Shown here piece by piece: positions 11,589-19,201 of a stretch of DNA of 29,794 bases. The notes under the pieces are model-generated. The model was not told the DNA's origin, searched no databases, and worked only from the letters and a program-made list of their open reading frames with translations. The DNA lies in IMG/VR virus record IMGVR_UViG_3300049445_000157, positions 1 to 29,794 of that record. One strand, 5' to 3'. Each line of letters begins with the position of its first letter. Positions within the stretch are counted from its first letter, which is position 1. The translations under genes were made by a program, and so were the position numbers. The DNA comes from a virus.

Positions 11589-12926
11589 ATGACCACTACC
11601 ACCCACAACCGTCCGCAGCAAGCCGGCAAGCTTGCGAGCGGCGCGGATATCAAGACGGCGAAGCCGGGCGCCAAGCTGCGGTTCGGCAACGGCCTATATC
11701 TGCTGGTCTCGCCGACCGGAACCAAGTCCTGGCAGGTTCACTACCATGTCGCCGGCCGGCACCAAGCGACGATCGTCGGTCGCTGGCCCGATCTCGGGAT
11801 CGTCGAGGCCAAGGCGGCGCGCGAAGCGATCCGGCAGACCGTCCGAGCCGGCGACGATCCGGCGCACGAGCGGACGGAGAAACGGACCGCGCGGATCGAG
11901 GCGAACGCGGCAACCGTCCGCGTCGTCGCCGAGCGATGGATCGAGATCGCGCAAGAGGCGCGCGGCTGGTCGGCGAACTATACCGCCCAGACCGCGCAAC
12001 GGCTCGCGAACCATGTCCTGCCGGTTATCGGCGAGCGGCCGATCGGCCGGGTGACGACGCATGAGATCGAGGCGCTGATCGGCGGCTTGCTAAAGCGGTT
12101 GCGCTCGCAAGCCGTCCACGTCCGCCAGCATATGCAACTGCTGTTCGACTATGCGCTGCGGCATGATCTCGTGACCGTCAATCCGGTTCGTAAGATTGCC
12201 GCCGACCTACCGAAGCGCGTTGCCGGCGATCCGCGCGAAGTTAGCCAAGCGCATGTCGAGACGATCGCGGAAGCGCGGACCGTTCTTGCGGCAATGGAAG
12301 CGACGCCTTGCTCGCCGTTCGCCGCGCTCGCGCATCGGCTGATTGCGTTGACCGCCGTCCGCAAGCTCGAAGGCGTCGAGGCGCAATGGTCGGAAGTCTC
12401 GGAAGGCGCGGACGGTATGACCTGGACGATTCCGGCCGCGCGGATGAAAGGCCGGCGCGGTCAAAAGCGCGAGCATGTCATCCCGCTATCGCCGCAAGCC
12501 GCCGACGTGTTCCGCGCCGCGCGGACGCTCGCGGTCTCGCTCGGCGTCAATTCGCCGAGCGTGTTCCCTGGTCGCGGCAATCGCGGCAACCTCGAGCGAT
12601 CCGGCTTGAACGACGTGATGCGTCGCGCGCTCGCGTCGGTCGATCTCGCCGGCCGGCATACCGTCCACGGCTGGCGGGCGACGTTTTCGACGATCTGCAA
12701 CGAAGCCGATCCGGGCGCGTATCGCGTGATCGACGTGATGCTCGCGCATAAGGCGTTCGGCGCGGTCGAGAGCCGATACAACAAAGCGACTTTTCTCGCC
12801 GAGCGGCGTCGCATGGCAACCGCGTGGGCGGATCAATTGCTCGACGGCGCGCCGAGCGCTTTCGAGATCGCCGGTCTCGACGAGCCGACAACGAGCAACG
12901 TCGTGCAATTGAGGGAGGCGGCGTGA
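11589..12926 (+). CDS. int: Tyrosine recombinase / phage integrase, P4-like
   Basis: The product has 445 residues. The N-terminal DUF4102-like domain has KLRFGNGLYLLVSPTGTKSW and VGRWPDLGIVEAKAAREAIR. A SAM-like core-binding domain covers roughly residues 110-210. The catalytic domain shows TAVRKLEGVEAQW (R258), KREHVIPLS (H296), VHGWRATF (H360-x-x-R363), MLAHKAFGAVESRYNK (H387 and nucleophile Y397). It catalyses site-specific integration and excision, typically at tRNA genes. ATG 11589 is preferred because GGGAAG lies before it; ATG 11568 is in the T tract after the terminator and has no ribosome site. Its TGATG overlap couples it to three more small genes and an HTH gene. Confidence 0.93.
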   Translation: MTTTTHNRPQQAGKLASGADIKTAKPGAKLRFGNGLYLLVSPTGTKSWQVHYHVAGRHQATIVGRWPDLGIVEAKAAREAIRQTVRAGDDPAHERTEKRTARIEANAATVRVVAERWIEIAQEARGWSANYTAQTAQRLANHVLPVIGERPIGRVTTHEIEALIGGLLKRLRSQAVHVRQHMQLLFDYALRHDLVTVNPVRKIAADLPKRVAGDPREVSQAHVETIAEARTVLAAMEATPCSPFAALAHRLIALTAVRKLEGVEAQWSEVSEGADGMTWTIPAARMKGRRGQKREHVIPLSPQAADVFRAARTLAVSLGVNSPSVFPGRGNRGNLERSGLNDVMRRALASVDLAGRHTVHGWRATFSTICNEADPGAYRVIDVMLAHKAFGAVESRYNKATFLAERRRMATAWADQLLDGAPSAFEIAGLDEPTTSNVVQLREAA

Positions 12927-13159
12927 TGGCGATACCGGTCGGCGCGGCGGTGCGTCATCGCCTTACGGGCGCAATGGGGCGGGTCGTCAAAGGCCCGCGT
13001 CGCGCAAGTCGCGGTATGCGGTGGGTTCTTTGGGACGGCTTCGGCGGCGTGCAACCGAGCGCGCCGCGTCTAAGCGCGTCGGCTGTCCTGATTTATGTCG
13101 CGCAGCGCTACTCGACGGCGAAGCTTTGGGAAGATCAGCACGGAAAGGGGACGGCATAA
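12926..13159 (+). CDS. Small hypothetical protein (77 aa)
   Basis: MAIPVGAAVRHRLTGAMGRV, VKGPRRASRGMRWVLWDGFG and a polar end form a short beta-rich SH3-like pattern (G..V.....G..G.V). It is translationally coupled to int by TGATG and to the next gene by TAATG. Function unknown. Confidence 0.68.
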   Translation: MAIPVGAAVRHRLTGAMGRVVKGPRRASRGMRWVLWDGFGGVQPSAPRLSASAVLIYVAQRYSTAKLWEDQHGKGTA

Positions 13160-13419
13160 TGGCGAACTACAAACAAGCCGGCGATCTTGTCCCCGGCGAT
13201 GTCTATGTCGCGCGCAATCGTTATCGGGGACGGCGCGATCAGACCTATCGAGTAATCGGAATAAGGCCGGGTCACGCCTCGACCATTATCAACGTGGCGG
13301 TCGAGAGTACGGACGGAAACAAGTTCCGCCGCACGGTCAGTTTCTTCAAGGTCAATCGCGTCGAGATGGTGGATTCAAGAGGCTTGCACTTTGTGCGGCT
13401 CGCTGGGGAGGAGTGCTGA
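13159..13419 (+). CDS. Small beta-rich hypothetical protein (86 aa)
   Basis: It reads MANYKQAGDLVPGDVYVARN, then RYRGRRDQTYRVIGIRPGHA and VSFFKVNRVEMVDSRGLHFV. Basic residues alternate with strands, which fits a small nucleic-acid-binding barrel, but no family is recognised. The start overlaps the upstream stop as TAATG. Confidence 0.66.
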   Translation: MANYKQAGDLVPGDVYVARNRYRGRRDQTYRVIGIRPGHASTIINVAVESTDGNKFRRTVSFFKVNRVEMVDSRGLHFVRLAGEEC

Positions 13420-13421
13420 CC

Positions 13422-13709
13422 ATGTGGTTACCGGCAAACATAATCGCCGAAGTCGAGCGCGTCGCGCGGATTTACTATGTCGCGGTCAACGATACCAAGC
13501 TCTGGAACGACCACCGTCGCGACGGCGAGCTTCGGCTGTTGACCGGCTGGTGTTGGAGCGCGCGCAACGGTCGCGCGTTCCGCCAAGGCTTCAAGACGCA
13601 AACGGTCGCCTATCGCGATGCTTGGTATGCGCTGGTGAAGGAAAGCGAGGCGCCGCCGATCGCGCGGCCTCGATTGCGCGTCGTCGCGGATAAGGGGAGG
13701 GCCGCTTGA
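13422..13709 (+). CDS. Small basic hypothetical protein (95 aa)
   Basis: The sequence is Trp/Arg-rich: LWNDHRRDGELRLLTGWCWS, ARNGRAFRQGFKTQTVAYRD, AWYALVKESEAPP. GGGGAGGAG lies upstream of ATG 13422, a strong ribosome site. The stop overlaps the next gene as TGATG. Function unknown. Confidence 0.66.
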   Translation: MWLPANIIAEVERVARIYYVAVNDTKLWNDHRRDGELRLLTGWCWSARNGRAFRQGFKTQTVAYRDAWYALVKESEAPPIARPRLRVVADKGRAA

Positions 13710-14170
13710 TGGCGCGCACCATAGCGAAGCCGGCAACGCGCGTGGAGATCGCGACCTTTGGTCATATCGCGGCGGCGTTGCGCGCGTTCCTGAAACAACG
13801 CGATATGTCGGCGCCCGACTTATCGGTAGCGCTCGGTCTCGGTCGCGGCAGCGCGACGGTTTACAAGTGGCTGAGTGGCAAAGGCGGGCCGGCGCCGAAG
13901 TGGCGCGCCAAGCTCGCGAAGGTGACCGGCATACTGGCGCGCAAGCCGGGCGATCCGGCGCCGGCTCCGTCGCAAGCGGTCGCGGTCATACCGGCGGCGG
14001 CGACCAAGCTCGCGCCGGCTCGCGTCGGCGACGTGCTTTCCTTCGTCGTCTCGGGAGACGGCATGGCGCGGATCAAGCTCGACGCCACCTTGCCGCTCGC
14101 GACCGCAACGCCGCTTTTCCGTATGCTACTCGACGCGGGGATCGTGTTCGGCGGCGAGCCGGCCGACTAG
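13709..14170 (+). CDS. HTH-containing regulator-like protein (153 aa), last gene of int operon
   Basis: Residues 14-65 form an HTH: IAAALRAFLKQRDMSAPDLS, VALGLGRGSATVYKWLSGKG, PAPKWRAKLAKVTGI. A Pro/Ala linker follows, then a short C-terminal domain (VLSFVVSGDGMARIKLDATL...PLFRMLLDAGIVFG) that may mediate dimerisation. It starts at ATG 13709 in a TGATG overlap. Third HTH regulator of the phage; its target is unknown. Confidence 0.72.
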   Translation: MARTIAKPATRVEIATFGHIAAALRAFLKQRDMSAPDLSVALGLGRGSATVYKWLSGKGGPAPKWRAKLAKVTGILARKPGDPAPAPSQAVAVIPAAATKLAPARVGDVLSFVVSGDGMARIKLDATLPLATATPLFRMLLDAGIVFGGEPAD

Positions 14171-14178
14171 CCGGCGCG

Positions 14179-14259
14179 GGAGCGGGCCTAGACGGCGCGG
14201 AGCGGCCGGGGCGCCATAGTCCTAGCCGGAGCCGCGTAGCCAGCGCCTAGGCCCGCTCC
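14179..14259. repeat. Long inverted repeat after the int operon, CTAG-rich
   Basis: GGAGCGGGCCTAG at 14179-14191 pairs perfectly (13 bp) with CTAGGCCCGCTCC at 14247-14259. The 55-bp interior has further GGCGC/GCGCC and CCGGAGCCG symmetry. CTAG, rare in most proteobacterial DNA, occurs five times between 14167 and 14262. It could be an attP core region, a factor-binding site or a structured RNA 3' end. Confidence 0.55.
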
Positions 14260-14274
14260 TAGCCTGACGACGAC

Positions 14275-14298
14275 GGGGGCGCTTCGGCGCCCCTTTTC
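14275..14298 (+). terminator. Intrinsic terminator of int operon, facing late operon
   Basis: GGGGCGC at 14276-14282, TTCG tetraloop, GCGCCCC at 14287-14293, then TTTT. Strong for plus-strand transcripts. The minus strand lacks a T run. The late-operon stop codon begins 2 bp beyond it. Confidence 0.88.
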
Positions 14299-14299
14299 G

Positions 14300-14548
14300 T
14301 TATGGTCGGCCGCTCGGCGCGAGCAGGCATTTCTCGACGATCCGCGTCAGTAGCGCGTTGCGCGCTTCCGAGTTGTGATCGACGACCCAGGCGACCACGC
14401 CGAGAAACATGACATTCATAACGAGCAGCAGCAGGAAGGCGGGCGGGAGGACGCGAATCAACCTCTCGGAGATCGAGACAAGGACGCTGCCGCCGTTGCG
14501 TCGTCCGTTGCCGTTGTGCGGCGACGAAGGCGGTTGCGCTTCGGACAT
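14300..14548 (-). CDS. Small membrane protein, holin-like candidate (82 aa)
   Basis: After a polar N-terminus (MSEAQPPSSPHNGNGRRNGG) there is one strong transmembrane segment, LPPAFLLLLVMNVMFLGVVA, then a charged helix ending EKCLLAPSGRP. It is the last gene of the late operon, after the tailspike, which is where a holin may sit. No endolysin gene is next to it, and a single transmembrane segment would make a class III-type holin. The start ATG 14548 avoids overlap with the upstream gene. A holin role is a guess. Confidence 0.6.
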   Translation of the reverse strand: MSEAQPPSSPHNGNGRRNGGSVLVSISERLIRVLPPAFLLLLVMNVMFLGVVAWVVDHNSEARNALLTRIVEKCLLAPSGRP

Positions 14549-14567
14549 CAAGCGAGTTGGGGCGGCG

Positions 14568-15596
14568 TCAGATATAAACCCCGAAGGTTGCGGCATCAGC
14601 CGTGCCCGCTACGCTGCCGGGGAGAACGACTGATGCGGTGACAATGGTCGAGTTCGTGGTGACATTATACCGCTTGCCGGTCGCAGCGCCGGAATAAGCC
14701 GCACCATAGGTAGCGAGCACCGAACCCGTCTGCGCGTATGCGAAGGCGCCAGAGAAATCCGGAGTGCCTGTGATCGCGACCGGAGAATTGACGTTGGCGA
14801 GATAGCCGCCAAGTGCCGCGATCATGTGAAATTGCCCGCCGCCCATAATCCGATAAGGGTTGCCGCCCGATTGGATGACGCCGCCGCCGATCGCCTGCAT
14901 CTGCGCGTACGAACATGCACCGAAGTCTACATTGCCAAAAACGATATTGCCCCCGGTCGCGGCGACGAGGCCCATACCCATATTCTGATATGAGCTAGGA
15001 TTACCGGCCGCTTGCAGCGTCACGCCGGTTACGAAAACGTCGGCACCATCGGCAGCCGTGATGCAGGACTGCGTGCCAGATGGCGCAAACACCACGTTAT
15101 TTGGCAGCGCGACGTTCCCTTGCAGCACCACGCTATTGTTAATACCTAGCCCTAACGGTCGCCCCGAGCACAGGATCGGATCGGTGTATGTGCCATCGGC
15201 GAATTGCAGATACAGATTGTGCCCGCCTAGATCGACAAGCAGTGCCTTATTCCATGCCGCTTGTCCGGTCCTGAGCGCGGTTGCCTGCGTCAAACCATCA
15301 TGCGTGTCGTCGCCGGTTGGGCTGATGTAAAGATACTCATCTTGTGTCAGCTTGAAGCGCAGCATCTGGCGGAGCGCGGCGAGCACCTGATTATTGTTGG
15401 TCTTATCGAGCGTCATACCAGCCGCTTCGACCAGCGCGCAGAATTCCTCTTGCAGCGCATTCATAAACTCATATCGCACGATGGTCGCGAGGAAGCCGCC
15501 GCTCCCCGGTGAGCCGCCGGTGAAGTAGCCGGGCGATCCCGGCGCGCGTGGCGCGGGTAGCGTCGGGACTGCGGTCGGATCGTCTATGCGGTGCAT
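14568..15596 (-). CDS. Tailspike / tail fibre with beta-helix
   Basis: The product has 342 residues. The N-terminus (TGGSPGSGGFLATIVRYEFM NALQEEFCALV, then TNNQVLAALRQM) is the virion-attachment helical domain of phage fibres. YLYISPTGDDTHDGLTQATA, LRTGQAAWN and LQFADGTYTDP begin a right-handed beta-helix of the pectate-lyase type, followed by Gly/Asn/Val-rich rungs to the end. Such spikes bind and may cleave surface polysaccharide; no catalytic residues can be named. The start is ATG 15596 with AAAGGA upstream. It lies immediately after the S74 fibre. Confidence 0.82.
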   Translation of the reverse strand: MHRIDDPTAVPTLPAPRAPGSPGYFTGGSPGSGGFLATIVRYEFMNALQEEFCALVEAAGMTLDKTNNNQVLAALRQMLRFKLTQDEYLYISPTGDDTHDGLTQATALRTGQAAWNKALLVDLGGHNLYLQFADGTYTDPILCSGRPLGLGINNSVVLQGNVALPNNVVFAPSGTQSCITAADGADVFVTGVTLQAAGNPSSYQNMGMGLVAATGGNIVFGNVDFGACSYAQMQAIGGGVIQSGGNPYRIMGGGQFHMIAALGGYLANVNSPVAITGTPDFSGAFAYAQTGSVLATYGAAYSGAATGKRYNVTTNSTIVTASVVLPGSVAGTADAATFGVYI

Positions 15597-15609
15597 GTCA
15601 GATTTCCTT

Positions 15610-16815
15610 TTAGCCCGGTATCGGGTGGGTTGCTTCCAGCGCCTCAATCCGCGCCATCGCCTCTTGCAGCGCCCGCGTAACCGACGCCAGCACGGTCCAG
15701 GGGTTAGGCGACTGGATCAGCCCCGGCGCGTCCTTCTCGCCGCTGGCCGCGTCGGCAATCAACGCCGCCTGTAGCTCATGAGCCACGAACCCCCAGCGTT
15801 CCACGTCGTCCCCCACGATAAACGGCCCGGCATCGGCCTCCCTGACCATCTCAGCCGGCGTGTAGTTCTGAAGCCGATAGCTGACCGGCCGCAGTGCCCG
15901 CACGGCCTCCCAGAGCGACGGCAGCGGCACCACATCGCGCTTGATGCGATAGTCCGACGTAACAGTAATAACGCCAGCATTAACGCCGCCAATCCAAACA
16001 ACGAGCGATGGCGTCCACTGGAATGCGATCTGCTGCGCCCCAAACTTATTATATATGACCCCATTACTATTGGTGGAGAAAACGCCATTGGCGGTAACAT
16101 TACCACTTGCGCTTACAGAACCAACAGTCGCCAAATTACCACCGAAGTCGAGCGTCATAGTGTTGGCAACAGAATTCATGGTCCAACTGAGTGTTCCGGT
16201 AGTATTGTCAAACACCATCGAGTAGACGCCATCGCGCCACGCAAGAAAGCGATAGTTAGCACTTATTCCCAGGTAGAAATCGGTCGCTGCCGGAGTGCCT
16301 ACATTGACTTGCAGGGCCGATACTGCCCCGGTTGCCGTGACGTTACCGTTTACCGTGCCCCCCGCGAGCGGGAGGAAACCGCCACTGACCCATGACTGAA
16401 ATGCGACAACGCCAACGCTGGTGGCGTCCACGCGTGCGGTTATCGCTGGACTGGCCCAGTTAAATCCGATGGCGTTGGCGCCGCCTTCATAGTACGTCCC
16501 TTTGGTGGCGCTTAGGTTGCTGGTCGCTGTGCCAGTCACCGTCAGGTTGCCGGTGATCGTGCCCCCGGCCAGCGGCAGATAGCTCCCCACGGTCCCCTGC
16601 ACATAGGCGGTAGTGGCGATGCTGGTGTCGTTGTCGTTCGGGCTAGGCGTCGGCGCGGTCGGGTTGCCGGTCAGAGCCGGCGACGCGAGCGGCGCATACG
16701 GACCAGCGGCCTGAAGCGCGCCGATCTCGTCGTGCGCGTGCTGGAAGTTATCGCGCACGCTTTGCGTCGTCGGGGTGTTTGGGATCGGATAGGTAGGGTT
16801 GATGTTGGAAACCAT
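15610..16815 (-). CDS. Tail fibre with C-terminal intramolecular chaperone (peptidase S74)
   Basis: The product has 401 residues. The fibre shaft contains repeats of the kind YLPLAGGTITGNLTVTG and FLPLAGGTVNGNVTATG. The C-terminus is an S74 chaperone: VTSDYRIKRDVVPLPSLWEA with S287-D288 and K292, then VRALRPVSYRL, WGFVAHELQAAL and a coiled-coil end (LQEAMARIEALEA). S74 domains help trimerise the fibre and then cleave themselves off at the conserved serine. Local AT content in the shaft is higher than nearby genes, as in exchangeable fibre genes. The start overlaps the upstream stop as TAATG. Confidence 0.88.
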   Translation of the reverse strand: MVSNINPTYPIPNTPTTQSVRDNFQHAHDEIGALQAAGPYAPLASPALTGNPTAPTPSPNDNDTSIATTAYVQGTVGSYLPLAGGTITGNLTVTGTATSNLSATKGTYYEGGANAIGFNWASPAITARVDATSVGVVAFQSWVSGGFLPLAGGTVNGNVTATGAVSALQVNVGTPAATDFYLGISANYRFLAWRDGVYSMVFDNTTGTLSWTMNSVANTMTLDFGGNLATVGSVSASGNVTANGVFSTNSNGVIYNKFGAQQIAFQWTPSLVVWIGGVNAGVITVTSDYRIKRDVVPLPSLWEAVRALRPVSYRLQNYTPAEMVREADAGPFIVGDDVERWGFVAHELQAALIADAASGEKDAPGLIQSPNPWTVLASVTRALQEAMARIEALEATHPIPG

Positions 16816-17501
16816 TACGGGGGCACTCCCAGGCCGTCCCAGATTGCGGTTGTCGTGTCGGTGTCCCAGAGCGCGACCGTCGTGTCGGCGTCCCAGACCG
16901 CAGTGGGATCGACGTATTCAAAGATCGGGATCGTATGGGCTGGCGCATATTCGCGGATCAAGCATTCGAGTTGCGCGTTGCCCCAGACCACGAGCGGTTC
17001 CTCGACGTGCGATACCTCGGGCCGAAAGTAAACGTATGTCTCGGTCACCGAAGTGACCGTCCATACATAATCCCAAACCGCGTCATTAAGCGGATCCTCC
17101 GCGCGGTTGATGTCAACGCGGAAGGCGGCATTTTGCTCGATGGTGATCTGGTAACCGTTCGCGGCGGCAAGCTCGATAAAATAAGCGATGGACTGTCCGC
17201 CGCGCATCGAGAACTTGGCGCATACGGCTGCCTGCCGCTGCTGGATCGTGCCGAGCGGCGCGCAATCCGGCAGGCCGAGCGTCGCTTCCCATTCCGGCAG
17301 CATCTCGGCGGACACGGAGCACGGGAACGTCTCGGCGATAACCTCGCCGGCTCGCATATGCAACCGCGCCCAGGTCGGCATCAGCGTCAGGAGATCGGCG
17401 GCTTGCAACGTCCCCCAGCCGCGATGCCAGACGCGACCGCGCGGCAGGAGCCGTTGAAACTGCCAGAGGTAATCGATCGCGGACGCGCTCGGGATCGGCA
17501 T
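16815..17501 (-). CDS. Mu gp48-like tail/baseplate protein (DUF2313, YmfQ)
   Basis: The 228-residue protein has the family's LLPRGRVWHRGWGTLQAADL start and AETFPCSVSAEMLPEWEATL, GLPDCAPLGTIQQRQAAVCA, KFSMRGGQSIAYFIELAAAN core, with a C-terminal LECLIREYAPAHT. In Mu the homologue lies between baseplate J and the fibres, as here. The last 25 residues are a 9-residue repeat (AVWDADTTV, ALWDTDTTT, AIWDG), an add-on. It is separated from baseplate J by 1 nt. Confidence 0.87.
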   Translation of the reverse strand: MPIPSASAIDYLWQFQRLLPRGRVWHRGWGTLQAADLLTLMPTWARLHMRAGEVIAETFPCSVSAEMLPEWEATLGLPDCAPLGTIQQRQAAVCAKFSMRGGQSIAYFIELAAANGYQITIEQNAAFRVDINRAEDPLNDAVWDYVWTVTSVTETYVYFRPEVSHVEEPLVVWGNAQLECLIREYAPAHTIPIFEYVDPTAVWDADTTVALWDTDTTTAIWDGLGVPP

Positions 17502-17502
17502 G

Positions 17503-18606
17503 TCAGGCGACCGTCAACGCGCCCATGATCGGTAGTGCACCGGCCGGCGCGGTAATCGGCGCGGTCGGCGAGATGATATCGAAACGGACCACACCCGGCG
17601 TCGCCGAGATCGCTTCATATAGTTGCGACGGATAGACCGTGCCGCCGACTTCGCCGATCACCAGGAACGCATCGACCAGCGACGCCGTAATCGCGGCCTC
17701 GGTCTCGACGTTGAGCGGATCGAGCGAACCGAGCGTGATATCGATTGCGAGCGGCGCCGGAGCCGCGACGAACACCAGCGCGGTCACCGGCTGGATCGGC
17801 CAGATATGATCCGCGACGGTAAGCTGATCGCCGGTCGCGACGGTCGCGCGCGTCTCCTCGGTCGCGACGCCATCGGTGCCTTGCGGAAAGCCGCCGTGCT
17901 CGGCGTTCGCAATATCGAACATCGGATAAACCTGGACGCTACCACCGCCGGATTGGACCCAGGCGCGGGTTACACCAGGCACCTCTAGTGCCCACTCGAC
18001 GTAATCCGACGCCGAGCCGCCTTGCGGCGGTTGCGCGTAGCGGAACAGCATGCGCGTCCGCAGTTCGTCTTGGGTCTCCTGGTCGCTACCACCGGTCAAC
18101 GGCGAGACGGTTACGCCGCCCGAATTGATCCCCGGCACAGGCGCGGCGATCGAGATCGCGACGCCGGTATCGGCATTCGTCGCGGCGCCGTTGATAGCGG
18201 CGACGATCGGCACGACCAGGACGCCGGTCGGATCAACCGTGCCATCGGCAGTCGTCGTGTAGGGCACACCGTCCTGGCGGGTTAGCGGCGCGCCGGATGG
18301 CAACACGAGACCGGCGGTGCCTGTAAACTGCGCGGCGCCGGTCGCGGGTGTGCTGTCCTTTTGATAAACGCCGATCAACGCCGCCCAGGCGAACAGGTAT
18401 TCGTCGGTTGCGGTAAACGGAACCGACTCGCGCGCGATCCAGTCGAGATACCCATAGACGCTATACGCTAGCCCCGACATGCACCACGCGAGCACACGCA
18501 GCACCGCGTTGCGTAGCAAGCCGTCGAGACCGGGAACGCCGGAGGTCGTAATGTCCTGGATCGCGGTGTTGCGCAGCGCGGTCAAAGTCGGTCGAGCGAA
18601 GGGCAT
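17503..18606 (-). CDS. Baseplate J-like protein (Mu gp47)
   Basis: The product has 367 residues. It begins MPFARPTLTALRNTAIQDIT and shows the family core AAQFTGTAGLVLPSGAPLTR, VPIVAAINGAATNADTGVAI, SGGVTVSPLTGGSDQETQDE and LRTRMLFRYAQPPQGGSASD followed by YVEWALEVPGVTRAW. Baseplate J forms the wedge ring that connects the tube end to the fibres. Flanked by gp46- and gp48-like genes in the Mu order. Confidence 0.93.
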   Translation of the reverse strand: MPFARPTLTALRNTAIQDITTSGVPGLDGLLRNAVLRVLAWCMSGLAYSVYGYLDWIARESVPFTATDEYLFAWAALIGVYQKDSTPATGAAQFTGTAGLVLPSGAPLTRQDGVPYTTTADGTVDPTGVLVVPIVAAINGAATNADTGVAISIAAPVPGINSGGVTVSPLTGGSDQETQDELRTRMLFRYAQPPQGGSASDYVEWALEVPGVTRAWVQSGGGSVQVYPMFDIANAEHGGFPQGTDGVATEETRATVATGDQLTVADHIWPIQPVTALVFVAAPAPLAIDITLGSLDPLNVETEAAITASLVDAFLVIGEVGGTVYPSQLYEAISATPGVVRFDIISPTAPITAPAGALPIMGALTVA

Positions 18607-18607
18607 G

Positions 18608-19201
18608 CTACCTCACCATTGCGCGGGCGCGTTGCATCGGCGGTGGCGGCACTTGCACAGGCGACGCGAGCACGGCGAGAGATTGCCACGCCCAGCCGAA
18701 GGTAAAGCGCGTTACCGAGCCGTCAGGCTTGACGATCGCGATTCCGATCCCGAGCAAGGTCGAGCCGATCGCGGCGCCGAGCCATGCCGTGTTCACGACG
18801 ATCTCTTTCGCGACACCATCATCGACCAGCCATTGCAACGCCTCGGCGGCGTAGCGTTGCGCGAGACCGAGCGTGTCGCGGGTTTTCTTGGCGCGCTCCA
18901 ATTGCCAGAGGTTCGAGCCGAGCGGTTGATCGTTATACGGATCGGCCCACCAGCCGCGCCGGTCGCTCGATCCGTCAGTCGGCACGAAGTCGGGCGTCGC
19001 GAGCTTGTCGGTGAACAGCGAGACCAAGCACGCCGTTTCGAGGTCCTGTCCGGTCTGGAGATCGCCGGCCGCAAGCGTCCAGTCACCTTGCGCGTTGAGA
19101 TTGTCCCAGAGGATCCAAACGTCGCCCGCGCCAGTCGCGGCCGGCAGCGGTCCATCGGCGATCGGAACCGGCAAGCCGGCGGCTTCAATCCAGCCCGTCA
19201 T
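18608..19201 (-). CDS. Mu gp46-like baseplate protein
   Basis: The 197-residue protein contains [40 protein letters not shown] and [32 protein letters not shown], the gp46 pattern. This protein is the gpW/gp25-type wedge partner. The start ATG 19201 overlaps the spike gene's stop as ATGA; upstream frame sequence is read-through of the spike gene. Confidence 0.86.
   Translation of the reverse strand: MTGWIEAAGLPVPIADGPLPAATGAGDVWILWDNLNAQGDWTLAAGDLQTGQDLETACLVSLFTDKLATPDFVPTDGSSDRRGWWADPYNDQPLGSNLWQLERAKKTRDTLGLAQRYAAEALQWLVDDGVAKEIVVNTAWLGAAIGSTLLGIGIAIVKPDGSVTRFTFGWAWQSLAVLASPVQVPPPPMQRARAMVR

Noticed and set aside
14171-14275. tRNA-like fold or attP core from a tRNA 3' end
   Set aside because: No T-arm consensus or CCA-side acceptor pairing could be drawn; only the inverted repeat is supported.
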